64,000 nucleotides of DNA from Acidovorax sp. FJL06 (GCF_003852545.1 NZ_QAJR01000040.1:1-64000), one strand, 5' to 3'; shown: positions 29,546-37,989, numbered from the stretch's first letter. Notes: generated by a model not told the origin, from the sequence alone. Made by a program: numbers and translations.

Positions 29546-30197
29546 TCATTTCCAAGTTCGACGCACTGCTTCATCGCTCATCCATCGGAAAGGGTGCTCG
29601 CGCCTTGAGCGCAGTGAATTGGGAAGCACCTCTTCAATCGCGGCTTCGACGAGCGCTCTCAATGAGGGCCCAGGTTTCCCGACTGTGCACGCGTTCACGA
29701 CAAGATCCCCTTGGCGGTAAATCAGCTTGAGCCGTTCCTGAAAGTACGCCCTCGCTCCGCTGTCCCATGCCTCACGGAACACTTTGCTCCTGTAAAGGCG
29801 AGTGGCCTGACCGAGCGAGCATTGATAGGGGGATGGCGTTGATCAAGTAAAGCTGGGTCTCGTTCTTATTCCAACACGGAGGCACGAGCAATCCGGCTCG
29901 TTTGCGGATGTGGCGCCCCGTCACCCCATTTGCGGGCCAGGGCGTGTACGGCTGCCTGGACCCGTATTCATCGATGTGGGGTGACTCCAAGACGAGCAGG
30001 ATGCATTGGACTTCGCTGCACCTTTCCGGCAGTGCCTGTGCCACCGAACTCCAGTCCCTCAGATCAGTTAGCTGTGAAATGCGGCCAACTAACCTGTCTG
30101 GACACTCACGTCGATCAAAGTTCGGTGTGGAACTCGGGCACACGCTGTGGACGGACCTCTCGAAATCAGCAGGAGTGAAAGCAGCGGGGGTTTTCAT
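29546..30197 (-). pseudogene. Hypothetical protein gene with a frameshift
   Basis: Two abutting minus-strand reading frames form one gene. The first (from ATG at 30,197) runs through ILLVLESPHIDEYG and ETQLYLINAIP; the second supplies YQCSLGQATRLYRSKVF...ACTVGKPGPSLRALVEAAI and ends at 29,546. The frames join perfectly if one C is removed from the C5 run (plus-strand G at 29,828-29,832), giving LINAIPYQCSLGQ. As it stands, translation stops early at 29,772. The intact product would be about 216 residues. Family unknown. The run may be a real mutation or a sequencing error. Confidence 0.7.
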
Positions 30198-30360
30198 GGA
30201 GCGCAGCTTGCCCCTTCGTGGGCCGATATCGAAGAATTGCGACCCTCGAGGATATGACGTTTTCTCACGGATTCAAGACATGTGTACATGTGTGGACGCA
30301 GCCTGTCATCTGTGGCATGAGAGCTTCTGGCTGCGTTAAACTACATAGTCGCGCCTGGGC

Positions 30361-31164
30361 TTAGCGCTGCTGACCACCTTTGTTTAAGAACTCAATCCCC
30401 GTGCGTTTGACCAGTTCCTGATAGCTGATCGGTGGCCCAGCTACCTCACGCTCACGGTTCGCCTGCCAATGCGCCCATGCCCGCTGTGTCGTCGCGTCGT
30501 ACACCAGCTTGTAGAGATAGGTCGGCACGCGCACGCCGTTGTCTCCAACGCGCGGACTGCTCTCGGTGAAAACGGGACCTGTGATCACAAACACATCCCC
30601 CTTGGCCCGCTTTACATAGTGCCGCGTGTCCTGCTCAATCTTGTTCCAGGCGCCACCGTTGTGCTGAGCATTCTGGGGGACCATATTCGCCAAACTGAAG
30701 CTCTGGGCCATGGCCGTTGGCGTTGGCATATCTCCCGCAGGTGCCATGTGCCCACGGCTGTAGCCAGAGTTCTTGTAGTCCTCCAGCTCCGCCCGTTCGC
30801 CACTGGGCAAGCGCGCATCCGCAAAGAACCGCTTGGCACGCTTCTCATCGGCATCCTCGATGAGCTTGCGGTTCAAGCGTTGGGCTACGAACACCGGTGT
30901 CTTGGTAGTACCGGAGTGCAGTATCGCAAACGCTTCATAGCAAAGCTCGCGCAGCTGTGGCCGGGGCGTGATGGCCGGAGGAGTTCCATTCGCAAAGAAC
31001 TGCGGGCATTGCGCAAAGGAGGTGGGTTCGGGCGTGAGCAGCGCCGCACTGTCGAACTGCTGAGAACGTGCCCAGGAAAGATTCGGGAGAGCAATGCCGG
31101 CAAGAGACAGGGCCAGCACAGCCGCCAGGCGCACACGGCCTGGACAAGAGAAAAAACGATTCAC
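30361..31164 (-). CDS. Exported DNA/RNA non-specific endonuclease (NUC family)
   Basis: Predicted secreted or periplasmic nuclease of about 267 residues. The beta-beta-alpha metal motif is intact: SRGHMAPAGDM with the catalytic His, and NMVPQNAQHNGGAWNKIE with the metal-binding Asn. A signal peptide (VRLAAVLALSLAGIALPNLSWA) precedes it. The GTG at 31,164 gives a compact leader; another GTG at 31,209 would add 15 hydrophobic residues. It could serve in DNA scavenging or competition. No immunity gene is recognisable beside it. Confidence 0.85.
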   Translation of the reverse strand: MNRFFSCPGRVRLAAVLALSLAGIALPNLSWARSQQFDSAALLTPEPTSFAQCPQFFANGTPPAITPRPQLRELCYEAFAILHSGTTKTPVFVAQRLNRKLIEDADEKRAKRFFADARLPSGERAELEDYKNSGYSRGHMAPAGDMPTPTAMAQSFSLANMVPQNAQHNGGAWNKIEQDTRHYVKRAKGDVFVITGPVFTESSPRVGDNGVRVPTYLYKLVYDATTQRAWAHWQANREREVAGPPISYQELVKRTGIEFLNKGGQQR

Positions 31165-31292
31165 AGAAGAGGCGAGCAAGTGGAAAAAAAAGATGCCAGA
31201 TTGGAGCACCGTTCACGGTTCGCTTCTGGCCCGAATGCTCAGATCCTGCAGGGATTTACAGCTGCTTGCAGAGTGGGGGGCACAAACAGAAA

Positions 31293-31469
31293 GGGCTCCC
31301 CAAAGGGAGCCCGATCTGCCTGCCCGCCCCTGCGGTTCAGTGAACACTCCCCACGGCACCAGCACCCGCAAATGCGATGTGCCACCACCATGGGAAGTCT
31401 TGCAACTGCATCAATTCAACCCAAGCAGTTGGTATGCCAAGTTCCATGGCGCTGAATTCGCCAAAGGGT
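31293..31469 (-). ncRNA. Detached copy of the DUF4148 3' end and structured 3' UTR (copy 2)
   Basis: Homologous to 5,295-5,465: the last ~7 codons of the DUF4148 gene (GEFSAM, but without the stop), then the same hairpin and terminator. Here the arms are CCCATGGTGGTGGCAC (31,394-31,379) and GTGCTGGTGCCGTGGG (31,365-31,350), pairing at 15 of 16 positions. The terminator stem GGGCTCCC/GGGAGCCC spans 31,312-31,293. The coding part of the gene is absent. In its present place it lies 3' of the SRAP gene and would act as that gene's 3' UTR and terminator. Confidence 0.6.
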
Positions 31470-31486
31470 GAGGGCTTCTTCATGCA

Positions 31487-32185
31487 TCACACTGATTCGA
31501 CAGGTAACTCTACCTGCTGTGCCGGATCTTTCGCCCGGTGCACAAACAGCTCCAGTGGCGGCACTTTGATCAGCGCCTCTGCCTGCTCGATAGTGCCTCG
31601 CAGCCAAGTATCCCAGTCCCCCTTTTCCAGCGGCACCACGGTACGCTTGTCCTGCATGTCGGGCGCGCGCTTGGGGTCAGGCCGGTGCATCAGGTTGAGA
31701 ACCGGCACGTCGTCGCAGTTCTGCGTGATCATGGTGTAGCTGGGCAGCACCTCGCCCGTGGCCGGGTCGGTCCATTCGCTCCACAGGCCCGCCAAGCCCC
31801 AGGGCTCGCCGTCGGCCCGCTCGAACTGCCATGGGATGTGCTTGCCTGTGCCCCAGTAGGGTTCGACATACAGCTGCGCCGGGATGATGCAGCGCTGCCC
31901 CTTGCGCCAGGGGCCGCCGTAGGTCCATGACTTGGCCATGCCCTCGCGCCGGGCGTTGACGGTGCTCAGGCGCTTGCCGTCCGTGCCGGTAGGGATGTGC
32001 GTCTTGGAGTGCGGCGGGATCATGCCCCACTGGCCTACCACCAGTTCTCGTCCAGCTTCGCCCTTGGCCCGCAGGAACGGCCCACGGTACAGCGGGCTCA
32101 TCTTGTCGCGCCACTCTTCCTCGGGAACGTCACCGAAGTGCAGCACCAGCTGCTCACGGCCCGGGACCTCGTAGTAGGTACACAT
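31487..32185 (-). CDS. SRAP (YedK/HMCES-type) abasic-site peptidase family protein
   Basis: Forms a protective covalent link with abasic sites in single-stranded DNA; 232 residues. The essential Cys2 is present (MCTYYEV), as are STVNARREGM with the conserved Asn/Arg/Glu region, QRCIIPAQLYVEP and the active-site His in VLNLMHRPDPKR. It is divergent from umuDC across a 36-bp gap containing a LexA box, consistent with SOS control as the family name (SOS response-associated peptidase) implies. Confidence 0.92.
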   Translation of the reverse strand: MCTYYEVPGREQLVLHFGDVPEEEWRDKMSPLYRGPFLRAKGEAGRELVVGQWGMIPPHSKTHIPTGTDGKRLSTVNARREGMAKSWTYGGPWRKGQRCIIPAQLYVEPYWGTGKHIPWQFERADGEPWGLAGLWSEWTDPATGEVLPSYTMITQNCDDVPVLNLMHRPDPKRAPDMQDKRTVVPLEKGDWDTWLRGTIEQAEALIKVPPLELFVHRAKDPAQQVELPVESV

Positions 32186-32213
32186 GGCATCATTCTGGCA
32201 GCAGGGAGCTATA

Positions 32214-32229
32214 CTGTAAATATGTACAG
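32214..32229. promoter_or_regulatory. LexA (SOS) box shared by SRAP gene and umuDC
   Basis: CTGTAAATATGTACAG is a full CTGT-N8-ACAG LexA site. It contains the ATG of umuD (32,222) and is 29 bp upstream of the SRAP start, so LexA bound here would block both directions. Confidence 0.88.
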
Positions 32230-32668
32230 TCTTTGGAATTCCTCGCTACCGGTGCCGTACCACACGGCGGCGCAGTCGCTGGCCTTGCCCCTGTGCGGGG
32301 TGAGCGTGCGCGCGGGGTTTCCATCGCCAGCGGACGACTTCGTGGTGGAGCGGCTGGACATCATGCAGTTGCTGGTGAAGCACCCCCAGGCCACCTATTT
32401 CTGGCGCGTGCGGGGCGACTCGATGCGGGACGCTGGCATCGAGGACGGCAGCATCATCGCCGTGGACCGGGCGATCAAGCCCAAGCACAACAGCATCGTC
32501 GTGGCCATTGTGGACGGCGAATGCACCGTGAAGTATCTGCACCAGCGCGCCGGCCGGATCAAGCTGCGGGCGGCCAACCCTACCTATCCCGACATCATTC
32601 CCCGAGAAAGTCAGACCATTGAGGTGTGGGGCGTGGTGAGCGGGTGCGTGAAGCTGTTTCTCACCTGA
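32222..32668 (+). CDS. umuD: UmuD-like S24 peptidase, translesion polymerase subunit
   Basis: Self-cleaving SOS mutagenesis protein, 148 residues. The cleavage site Cys25-Gly26 (LPLCGVSVRAGFPSP), nucleophile Ser67 in RGDSM and general base Lys104 in CTVKYL match UmuD. The start codon lies inside the LexA box. A start-proximal Shine-Dalgarno (AGGGAG at 32,202) is farther than usual (about 14 nt). It is followed after 20 bp by umuC. Confidence 0.92.
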   Translation: MYSLWNSSLPVPYHTAAQSLALPLCGVSVRAGFPSPADDFVVERLDIMQLLVKHPQATYFWRVRGDSMRDAGIEDGSIIAVDRAIKPKHNSIVVAIVDGECTVKYLHQRAGRIKLRAANPTYPDIIPRESQTIEVWGVVSGCVKLFLT

Positions 32669-32688
32669 TCTGATGGACGGAGGCCAGC

Positions 32689-33987
32689 ATGTATGCGCTG
32701 GTGGATGGCAACAATTTTTACGTGAGCTGTGAGCGGGTTTTCCGCCCCAGCCTGAACGGCCGCCCGGTGGTGGTGCTGAGCAACAACGATGGCTGCGCCA
32801 TCGCCCGCAGCAATGAAGCCAAGGCCCTGGGCATCAAGATGGGGGCGCCGTGGTTCCAGATTCGGCACATGGAAGAGACCCACGGCCTGGTGGCCTTGAG
32901 TGCCAACTTCACGCTATACGGCGACATGAGCAATCGGATGATGAGCCTGGCGGCGGGCCTGGGGCCCTCGCAGGAGATCTACAGCATCGATGAGTCGTTC
33001 ATCGGCCTGCAGGGCATGCGCGGCGACCTGACCACCCGCAGCCACGCCATCCGCGCCCGCATCCACCAATGGGCGGGCATTCCTTGCGGCATCGGCATTG
33101 GTCACACCAAGACGCTGGCGAAGCTGGCCAACCACATCGCCAAGACGGCCGAGCGCAAACCGGGGAGCTACCCGGCCGAGCTGGCCCAAGTGTGCAACCT
33201 AACCACATTGCCGGCTCAAGACCTTGATGACCTGTTGGCCAGCACGCTGGTGGAAGAAGTCTGGGGTGTGGGCCGCAAGATCGGCGCGCAGCTGCATCAG
33301 TGTGGGGTGCATACGGTCCTGGACCTGGCCCGGCTGGACCCAGCCATGGTGCGCAGGCGCTGGAGCGTGGTGCTGGAGCGCACGGTGCGTGAGCTGCAGG
33401 GCATGCAGTGCATAGATCTGGATGACGCGCCTGAGCCCAAAAGAGAGATTGCCTGCACCCGATCATTCGGCCAGGCGGTGACCGAGCTGCCGCCGCTGGT
33501 GGAGGCCGTGAGCGAGTTCGCCAGCCGTGCGGCCGAGAAGTTGCGCAAGCAAGGGAGCCTGGCAAGCCAGCTGCTGGTGTTCTGCCACACCTCACCTTTC
33601 CGACCCGGACCCCGATTCAACCGCAGCATCGTGGTGCCACTGCGCCGGCCTACGGCTGACACGGGAAAGCTGGTGTGGGCGGCTGTAGCTGGCATGCGCC
33701 GCATGTACGAGCCTGGGTACAAGATGGCCAAGGCAGGGGTGATGCTGCTGGACCTGGTGCCGGGCAATGCGCTGCAGGGAGAGCTGGATCTGGAGGATGA
33801 AGACCACCGGGACCGCACCCAGCTGATGGTGGCTTTGGATGCGCTCAACCAGCGCTATGGCAAGGGCACCGTGCATTCAGGTGCCACGGGGGGCACCAAC
33901 AAGGGCAAGGGCTGGGGGATGAAGCAGGAGAGGCGAACGCCGCAGTACACGACGCGGTGGGAGGATGTGCCGGTGGCGCGGGCCTGA
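32689..33987 (+). CDS. umuC: DNA polymerase V catalytic subunit UmuC
   Basis: Y-family translesion polymerase, 432 residues. Catalytic carboxylates are in [16 protein letters not shown] and YSIDESFIG; the finger region has [19 protein letters not shown]. The helix-hairpin-helix ([15 protein letters not shown]) and little-finger domain are complete. GGAGG lies at good spacing. The C-terminus ends in a basic tail ([16 protein letters not shown]) common in the family. Co-transcribed with umuD under LexA. Confidence 0.95.
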   Translation: MYALVDGNNFYVSCERVFRPSLNGRPVVVLSNNDGCAIARSNEAKALGIKMGAPWFQIRHMEETHGLVALSANFTLYGDMSNRMMSLAAGLGPSQEIYSIDESFIGLQGMRGDLTTRSHAIRARIHQWAGIPCGIGIGHTKTLAKLANHIAKTAERKPGSYPAELAQVCNLTTLPAQDLDDLLASTLVEEVWGVGRKIGAQLHQCGVHTVLDLARLDPAMVRRRWSVVLERTVRELQGMQCIDLDDAPEPKREIACTRSFGQAVTELPPLVEAVSEFASRAAEKLRKQGSLASQLLVFCHTSPFRPGPRFNRSIVVPLRRPTADTGKLVWAAVAGMRRMYEPGYKMAKAGVMLLDLVPGNALQGELDLEDEDHRDRTQLMVALDALNQRYGKGTVHSGATGGTNKGKGWGMKQERRTPQYTTRWEDVPVARA

Positions 33988-34168
33988 GAGTGGCGGCGCT
34001 CGCACGCTGGAGATCTGTTTTGCAGCGGTTGCCGTCACTCGTCCTGCCGCTATGGAAGTCCGCTGACGATCTCTCATCGGTCGTTCGGAGTAGTGGGCCA
34101 TATTTTTGGATGGAGATAGAGAACACCAATCTATTAGCTCCTCACATGGCTTGCGCTTTCAAGCCAGC

Positions 34169-35269
34169 TTAAGGCAATGCTGAACAAGTAACGTCATATC
34201 CATCGCAAAGCCATTTGAATGCCAAATGGCCCGCAAAGATACTGTGCTTTGCCCCACAGGGCCTGTTTCGGGAGCCTTTGAGCCCCCTTCGGACCCTTAC
34301 GGGCACATGTCCCTGCAGGCGCCCTCGGGCAAGGTAGATGTTGGCCAGCGCCAAGGCCGTGAACGCACGCGTGGCGTTCTTTTGCAGCCCGCGATAGCGC
34401 ACCTTGGTGAATCCCCACAGGCGCTTTACCACCGCAAAGACATGCTCGACCCGAGCGCGCACCCGTGACTTGTTGCGGTTCTTGGCCCGCTGAACTTCGT
34501 CCACCTCGCCCGCACGGCGGGTGCGCTGGTTGGTGAAGTCCTTGGCCCTGGGGGCTTTGCTCGCTATCAGTGTTTTCTGGCCGGCGTAGGCCGAGTCGCC
34601 GTACACGCGCTGTTCGTTGCCATGCAGCAGATCGGGCAGCGGATGTTTGTCGTGCACGTTGGCCGCCGTCACCACAGCGCTGTGCGCCAGCCCGCTTTGA
34701 CTGTCCACGCCAATGTGCAGCTTCATGCCGAAATACCATTGCTGGCCTTTGCGAGTCTGATGCATGTCGGGGTCACGCGCCTTGTCGGCGTTCTTGGTAG
34801 AACTGGGCGCTGCGATGATGGTGGCATCCACGATGGTTCCGGTATTGACCTTGAAGCCCCGCTCCTGCAATTGCTGGCCTACCTTGGCGAACAAGGCTTC
34901 GCCCAGTTTGTGCTCATGGAGCAGTTTGCGCAACTTCAGCAGCGTGGTGGCATCGGGCACGCGTTCGCGACCCAGGTCAATGCCCACAAAGCGGCGCAGA
35001 CTGGCGCTGTCATACAGGGCCTGCTCGCACGCCAGATCGGCCAGGTTGAACCAGTGTTGCAGGAAATGGATGCGCAGCATCCGCTCCAGGCCAATGGGCG
35101 GGCGGCCATTGCCTGCCTTGGGGTAGTGCGGCTCTATCACCTGACACAGAGCGGCCCATGGCACTATTGTCTGCATGGTCCGCAAGAAATCTTCGCGTCG
35201 GGTGGGTTTGCGCGAATGCTCGAATCCGTTGTCTTGATCTGCGGCCATTGCCAGGGTCTGCTGCTTCAT
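34169..35269 (-). CDS. IS5 family transposase
   Basis: DDE transposase of about 366 residues, apparently intact. An N-terminal DUF772-type domain (RPPIGLERMLRIHFLQHWFNL) precedes the catalytic core with Asp residues in GTIVDATIIAAPSS and RVYGDSAYAG and the Glu in RARVEHVFAVVKRLWG. Start at 35,269 (MKQQTLAMAADQ) is preferred over an upstream in-frame codon. Its stop codon TAA is not in the element: it is formed by the TTAA target duplication next to the left end. Confidence 0.92.
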   Translation of the reverse strand: MKQQTLAMAADQDNGFEHSRKPTRREDFLRTMQTIVPWAALCQVIEPHYPKAGNGRPPIGLERMLRIHFLQHWFNLADLACEQALYDSASLRRFVGIDLGRERVPDATTLLKLRKLLHEHKLGEALFAKVGQQLQERGFKVNTGTIVDATIIAAPSSTKNADKARDPDMHQTRKGQQWYFGMKLHIGVDSQSGLAHSAVVTAANVHDKHPLPDLLHGNEQRVYGDSAYAGQKTLIASKAPRAKDFTNQRTRRAGEVDEVQRAKNRNKSRVRARVEHVFAVVKRLWGFTKVRYRGLQKNATRAFTALALANIYLARGRLQGHVPVRVRRGLKGSRNRPCGAKHSIFAGHLAFKWLCDGYDVTCSALP

Positions 35270-35320
35270 CTGCGGATAACGTTTGACCCCCATCAACGGT
35301 GGACCTTAATCAGCGTTGCC
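34173..35320 (-). mobile_element. IS5 family insertion sequence, complete
   Basis: About 1,148 bp bounded by imperfect 16-bp inverted repeats: GGCAATGCTGAACAAG at the left and, reading inward from the right, GGCAACGCTGATTAAG. Flanking 4-bp sequences are TTAA (34,169-34,172) and CTAA (35,321-35,324). Both fit the YTAR target of IS5 elements but they differ at one base, so the duplication has mutated or the flanks derive from recombination. Confidence 0.85.
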
Positions 35321-35377
35321 CTAACTATCGAACCTTCATTCGAGAAATCCCCTGCCGCAAGTGTCTTGGATGCAAGG

Positions 35378-35430
35378 TTGGACGCATCCTGAATGTACAT
35401 TTGGACGAGCCCTCAATGTACATTTGGACG
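35378..35430 (+). repeat. 23-bp tandem repeats with an AATGTACATT palindrome
   Basis: Two 23-bp units with the form TTGGACG-NNN-CCT-N-AATGTACAT (35,378-35,400 and 35,401-35,423) and a third partial TTGGACG. Each unit includes the perfect palindrome AATGTACATT. They lie 22-75 bp upstream of the thioesterase-like gene and may be an operator pair two helical turns apart. Function is inferred. Confidence 0.6.
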
Positions 35431-35452
35431 GTAAACGCACCATTGCTTTCCC

Positions 35453-35905
35453 ATGCATAGTCCGACCATCCCGTTTCGCCTAGTCTCCACTCAGCGCGAA
35501 GAGCAATTGGCTCAATTCAACGCCAGGAAAGAAATTGCTTGGTTTGGGTTTAGGGGGGCGTTCAAAGAGCCAGGCTTGGCGATCATCAATTTCACCAAAA
35601 TCGAATCTGGCCTTCAGGGAGGTGGAGGAACCTCCGCAATCAATGGCGGTGTTATCGCCGCAGGTTTTGATGCAGCCTTCGTGCTTGCCGGTTTGGGTCA
35701 CTACGATTCCAAGGTCGTCGTCACTCTGGAGTTGTCGGTCAAATTTTTGTCCCTTGCACTTGTCAACGAGTCGCTTGCATTCCAAGCGCATGTGGTTCGA
35801 TCTGCTAAAAACTTCTCGTTCGCCGAGGGCTTTCTCTCTCAGGCAGGTACAGGGCCAGCCCAGCATTTGGCAATTGCCACCGCTATGGTGGCGCCTGCGC
35901 GCTAG
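35453..35905 (+). CDS. Hotdog-fold PaaI-like thioesterase
   Basis: A 150-residue small hotdog protein. The typical helix and strands are seen in NGGVIAAGFDAAFVLAGL and the following VTLELSVKFLSLALVNESLAFQAHVVR. No signal peptide. It likely hydrolyses an acyl-CoA, but no substrate can be assigned and its upstream DNA was altered by the IS insertion. There is no strong ribosome site at the ATG. Confidence 0.7.
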   Translation: MHSPTIPFRLVSTQREEQLAQFNARKEIAWFGFRGAFKEPGLAIINFTKIESGLQGGGGTSAINGGVIAAGFDAAFVLAGLGHYDSKVVVTLELSVKFLSLALVNESLAFQAHVVRSAKNFSFAEGFLSQAGTGPAQHLAIATAMVAPAR

Positions 35906-36077
35906 GCACGCGGCGGGAATGCGCAAGGCGCCAAAGGTGTCCTTCCCCTCGGCTGAGATGGAGATTTTCGACGGTCGTTCACCCAAGGCGCGAGCGTTCT
36001 AACTCGTAGAGACACCACCAGCAATGGGCTCGTTTGCTGCTTTCCGAGCTTATATGCCGATTGAATTCCGTGAGGCC

Positions 36078-36108
36078 TTGACCTTCCCACCGTGGCAAGG
36101 TTCATAGT
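36078..36108 (+). promoter_or_regulatory. CueR-type copper-responsive promoter
   Basis: A -35 TTGACC (36,078-36,083) and -10 CATAGT (36,103-36,108) are separated by 19 bp, the long spacer typical of MerR-family activation. The spacer carries the dyad ACCTTCCC...GGCAAGGT found at CueR targets. It lies 30 bp upstream of the HMA gene. No cueR gene is in the window. Confidence 0.75.
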
Positions 36109-36138
36109 CAAAACGTGAATCAACCAAAGGAGGCTCAC

Positions 36139-36462
36139 ATGGTCCATATCAATGTTCCTGATATGACGTGCGGCACTTGCGCCCAGCGCATTGGTCGTGC
36201 AATAGCTCAGGCCCAACTGCCTGGGGGCGTCGAAGTAGAAATCGACGTAGCTACACGTCAGGTACGCATCCCGGCGCAAGCCGGAGAAAGCACCGTGGAG
36301 CTTGTCCGCTCAGCGATTGAGCGTGCTGGATATAAAGCAGACGCGGCGGTGAGTCCTGCATCTCGCCGAACAACCGGTGGCTGCTGCTGTGCGTCTCGGC
36401 CCGTAGCCCCTGTTGACGTGGATCAAGACGGTGCAAGGCAGACGTCGTCATGCTGCAGTTGA
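36139..36462 (+). CDS. HMA domain protein with Cys-rich tail
   Basis: A 107-residue cytoplasmic metal-binding protein. Residues 1-66 are a heavy-metal-associated domain with the binding motif PDMTCGTCAQRIG. The tail adds further Cys clusters (GGCCCAS and a terminal SSCCS), giving eight Cys in total, so it may store or buffer copper as well as carry it. ATG at 36,139 follows AAAGGAGG. It is the first gene after a CueR-type promoter and is followed after 18 bp by a Met-rich lipoprotein. Confidence 0.85.
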   Translation: MVHINVPDMTCGTCAQRIGRAIAQAQLPGGVEVEIDVATRQVRIPAQAGESTVELVRSAIERAGYKADAAVSPASRRTTGGCCCASRPVAPVDVDQDGARQTSSCCS

Positions 36463-36480
36463 ACTACCAAGGAGACCATC

Positions 36481-36984
36481 ATGCGTCTGAACATCGTCGC
36501 TGGGCTGTTGACAACCCTATTCGTGGCAGGCTGTGCCGTCGCGCAATCGCCAAAACCTGAGGACGAACACGCAGGCCACCACCCCGGAGATGCACAGAGC
36601 GGCGGCGTCACAACCCAGTCTGCCCCGGCAGCCACTGCCGCGTCTGCACCGGACGCCTTTGATCGTCAGATGAAGGCGATGCAGGAAATGCACAAAAAAA
36701 TGCAGGCGGCCAAGACTCCCGCCGAACGCTCAGCGCTGATGGAGGAGCACATGAAGCTCATGCAGTCAGGCATGGCCACGATGGGCGCGGGTAGTTCTGG
36801 TGGCATGGGGATGGGAATGATGCAGCAAGGGGCGCAGACCAAACCTGCCATGCCTGCAGCCTCCGGAAACTCGGGTATGGGAGGCATGATGGGCATGCAC
36901 GCTCAAATGGAGCGCCGTATGGCCATGATGGAGCAGATGATGCAAATGATGGTGGACCGCCAAGCAGCCATGCCATCCAAGTAG
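36481..36984 (+). CDS. Met-rich lipoprotein, putative periplasmic copper binder
   Basis: A 167-residue predicted lipoprotein with lipobox LFVAGC (Cys18). A His/Asp segment (DEHAGHHPGD) and many Met repeats follow (MGMGMMQQG, GMGGMMGMHAQMERRMAMMEQMMQMM), typical of Cu(I)/Ag(I) coordination outside the cytoplasm. A helical central part (DRQMKAMQEMHKKMQAAK) may dimerise. AAGGAG precedes the ATG. It is co-transcribed with the HMA gene under a CueR-type promoter. The copper role is inferred from composition and context. Confidence 0.8.
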   Translation: MRLNIVAGLLTTLFVAGCAVAQSPKPEDEHAGHHPGDAQSGGVTTQSAPAATAASAPDAFDRQMKAMQEMHKKMQAAKTPAERSALMEEHMKLMQSGMATMGAGSSGGMGMGMMQQGAQTKPAMPAASGNSGMGGMMGMHAQMERRMAMMEQMMQMMVDRQAAMPSK

Positions 36985-37059
36985 TCTCACCGCGAACGTT
37001 CTTTGCGGGGGAAGCTATCACTATTCCAAACGCTGGTGAGCTGCGCGAGGCTGGGTGAC

Positions 37060-37989
37060 TCAGTCACTAACCACTGTGCAGTTGCGCCCGAGCGCCTTTG
37101 CCCTGTAAACAGCTTCATCAGAGCGTTTTAGCAGCCGGGCGAGGAAATCCGCTCCGGTTTGGTGTACTGCACATGCCAGCCCGACACTGACCGTTACTGG
37201 CCCCGCCAATGAGCGAACCCGTCTGGCGCATTTGTGCACCCGCTCCGCGATTCGGGCAGCGGCTTCTGCGTCCGCATCAGGTAACCAGAGGACGAATTCT
37301 TCCCCGCCGTATCGCGCCACCAGGTCCGAACCACGGGCGCCTGCCTGTAACTGGCGAGCAAAGTTCACCAGCACCCGGTCGCCCTCGGGATGGCCATGCG
37401 CATCGTTGATCCGTTTGAAGTAGTCCACGTCCACCATCAACAACGACACGGAACTCTGTCGAGAGGCCGTCCGTTGCCACTCTTGCACGGTCAATTCCAG
37501 CGCACGGCGGTTTTTAAGACCTGTAAGCGGATCAGAGAGACTCAGTTCCGAAAGCTGGCGATTCTGCAATTCAACCTGTTCATTGCTGGCGGCCAAGCGC
37601 TGGGCAAGACCCTGGGCCTCTGCACGGGCCTTGATCAACTCGCCTTCGAAACGGCTGCGTTCGCGGGCCACAAAAAAGGCCCATACGATGTGGTCGCCCG
37701 TCTCCAGGCGCTTGCTGACCGCATTGACCATGACAGGAACAGTCTCGCCGCCAACACCGCGCAGGTGGAGGAATACTTCGCGCGCACTCTTGGCGTGATG
37801 CAGCGTGGGAAACAGGTGGGTCTGGCTGAAAATTCGAGAAGCTGGTGTCAACAGTTCATCCATGGAGTGGCCGAGCCAAAACGCCTCCGTGCCCCCGATC
37901 AGGACAAGGAACTCCCTGTTCATCCGCACGATGTGCCCCACCGGGTCCGTGATCATCATCGCGCAAGGGATGTCATCAACCGCCAGCAT
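37060..37989 (-). CDS. RsbP-type PAS domain fused to a diguanylate cyclase
   Basis: A 309-residue cytoplasmic protein. The PAS domain (1-115; DIPCAMMITDPVGHIVRMN, RIFSQTHLFPTLHHAKSAREV, GGETVPVMVNAVSKR) resembles, as I recall it, the PAS of Bacillus RsbP more than a generic PAS. A coiled coil (118-150) joins it to a GGDEF domain with SDPLTGLKNRRALE and GGEEF at 228-232. The inhibitory site RGSD is five residues before GGEEF, so product feedback is expected. It lies 21 bp downstream of an RsbQ-like hydrolase gene, likely in one operon; the hydrolase probably supplies the ligand sensed by the PAS. Confidence 0.9.
   Translation of the reverse strand: MLAVDDIPCAMMITDPVGHIVRMNREFLVLIGGTEAFWLGHSMDELLTPASRIFSQTHLFPTLHHAKSAREVFLHLRGVGGETVPVMVNAVSKRLETGDHIVWAFFVARERSRFEGELIKARAEAQGLAQRLAASNEQVELQNRQLSELSLSDPLTGLKNRRALELTVQEWQRTASRQSSVSLLMVDVDYFKRINDAHGHPEGDRVLVNFARQLQAGARGSDLVARYGGEEFVLWLPDADAEAAARIAERVHKCARRVRSLAGPVTVSVGLACAVHQTGADFLARLLKRSDEAVYRAKALGRNCTVVSD

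Noticed and set aside
29175-35450. A formal genomic island with attachment sites at tRNA-Lys
   Set aside because: The patchwork content is suggestive, but no integrase gene and no repeated tRNA 3' end were found within the window.
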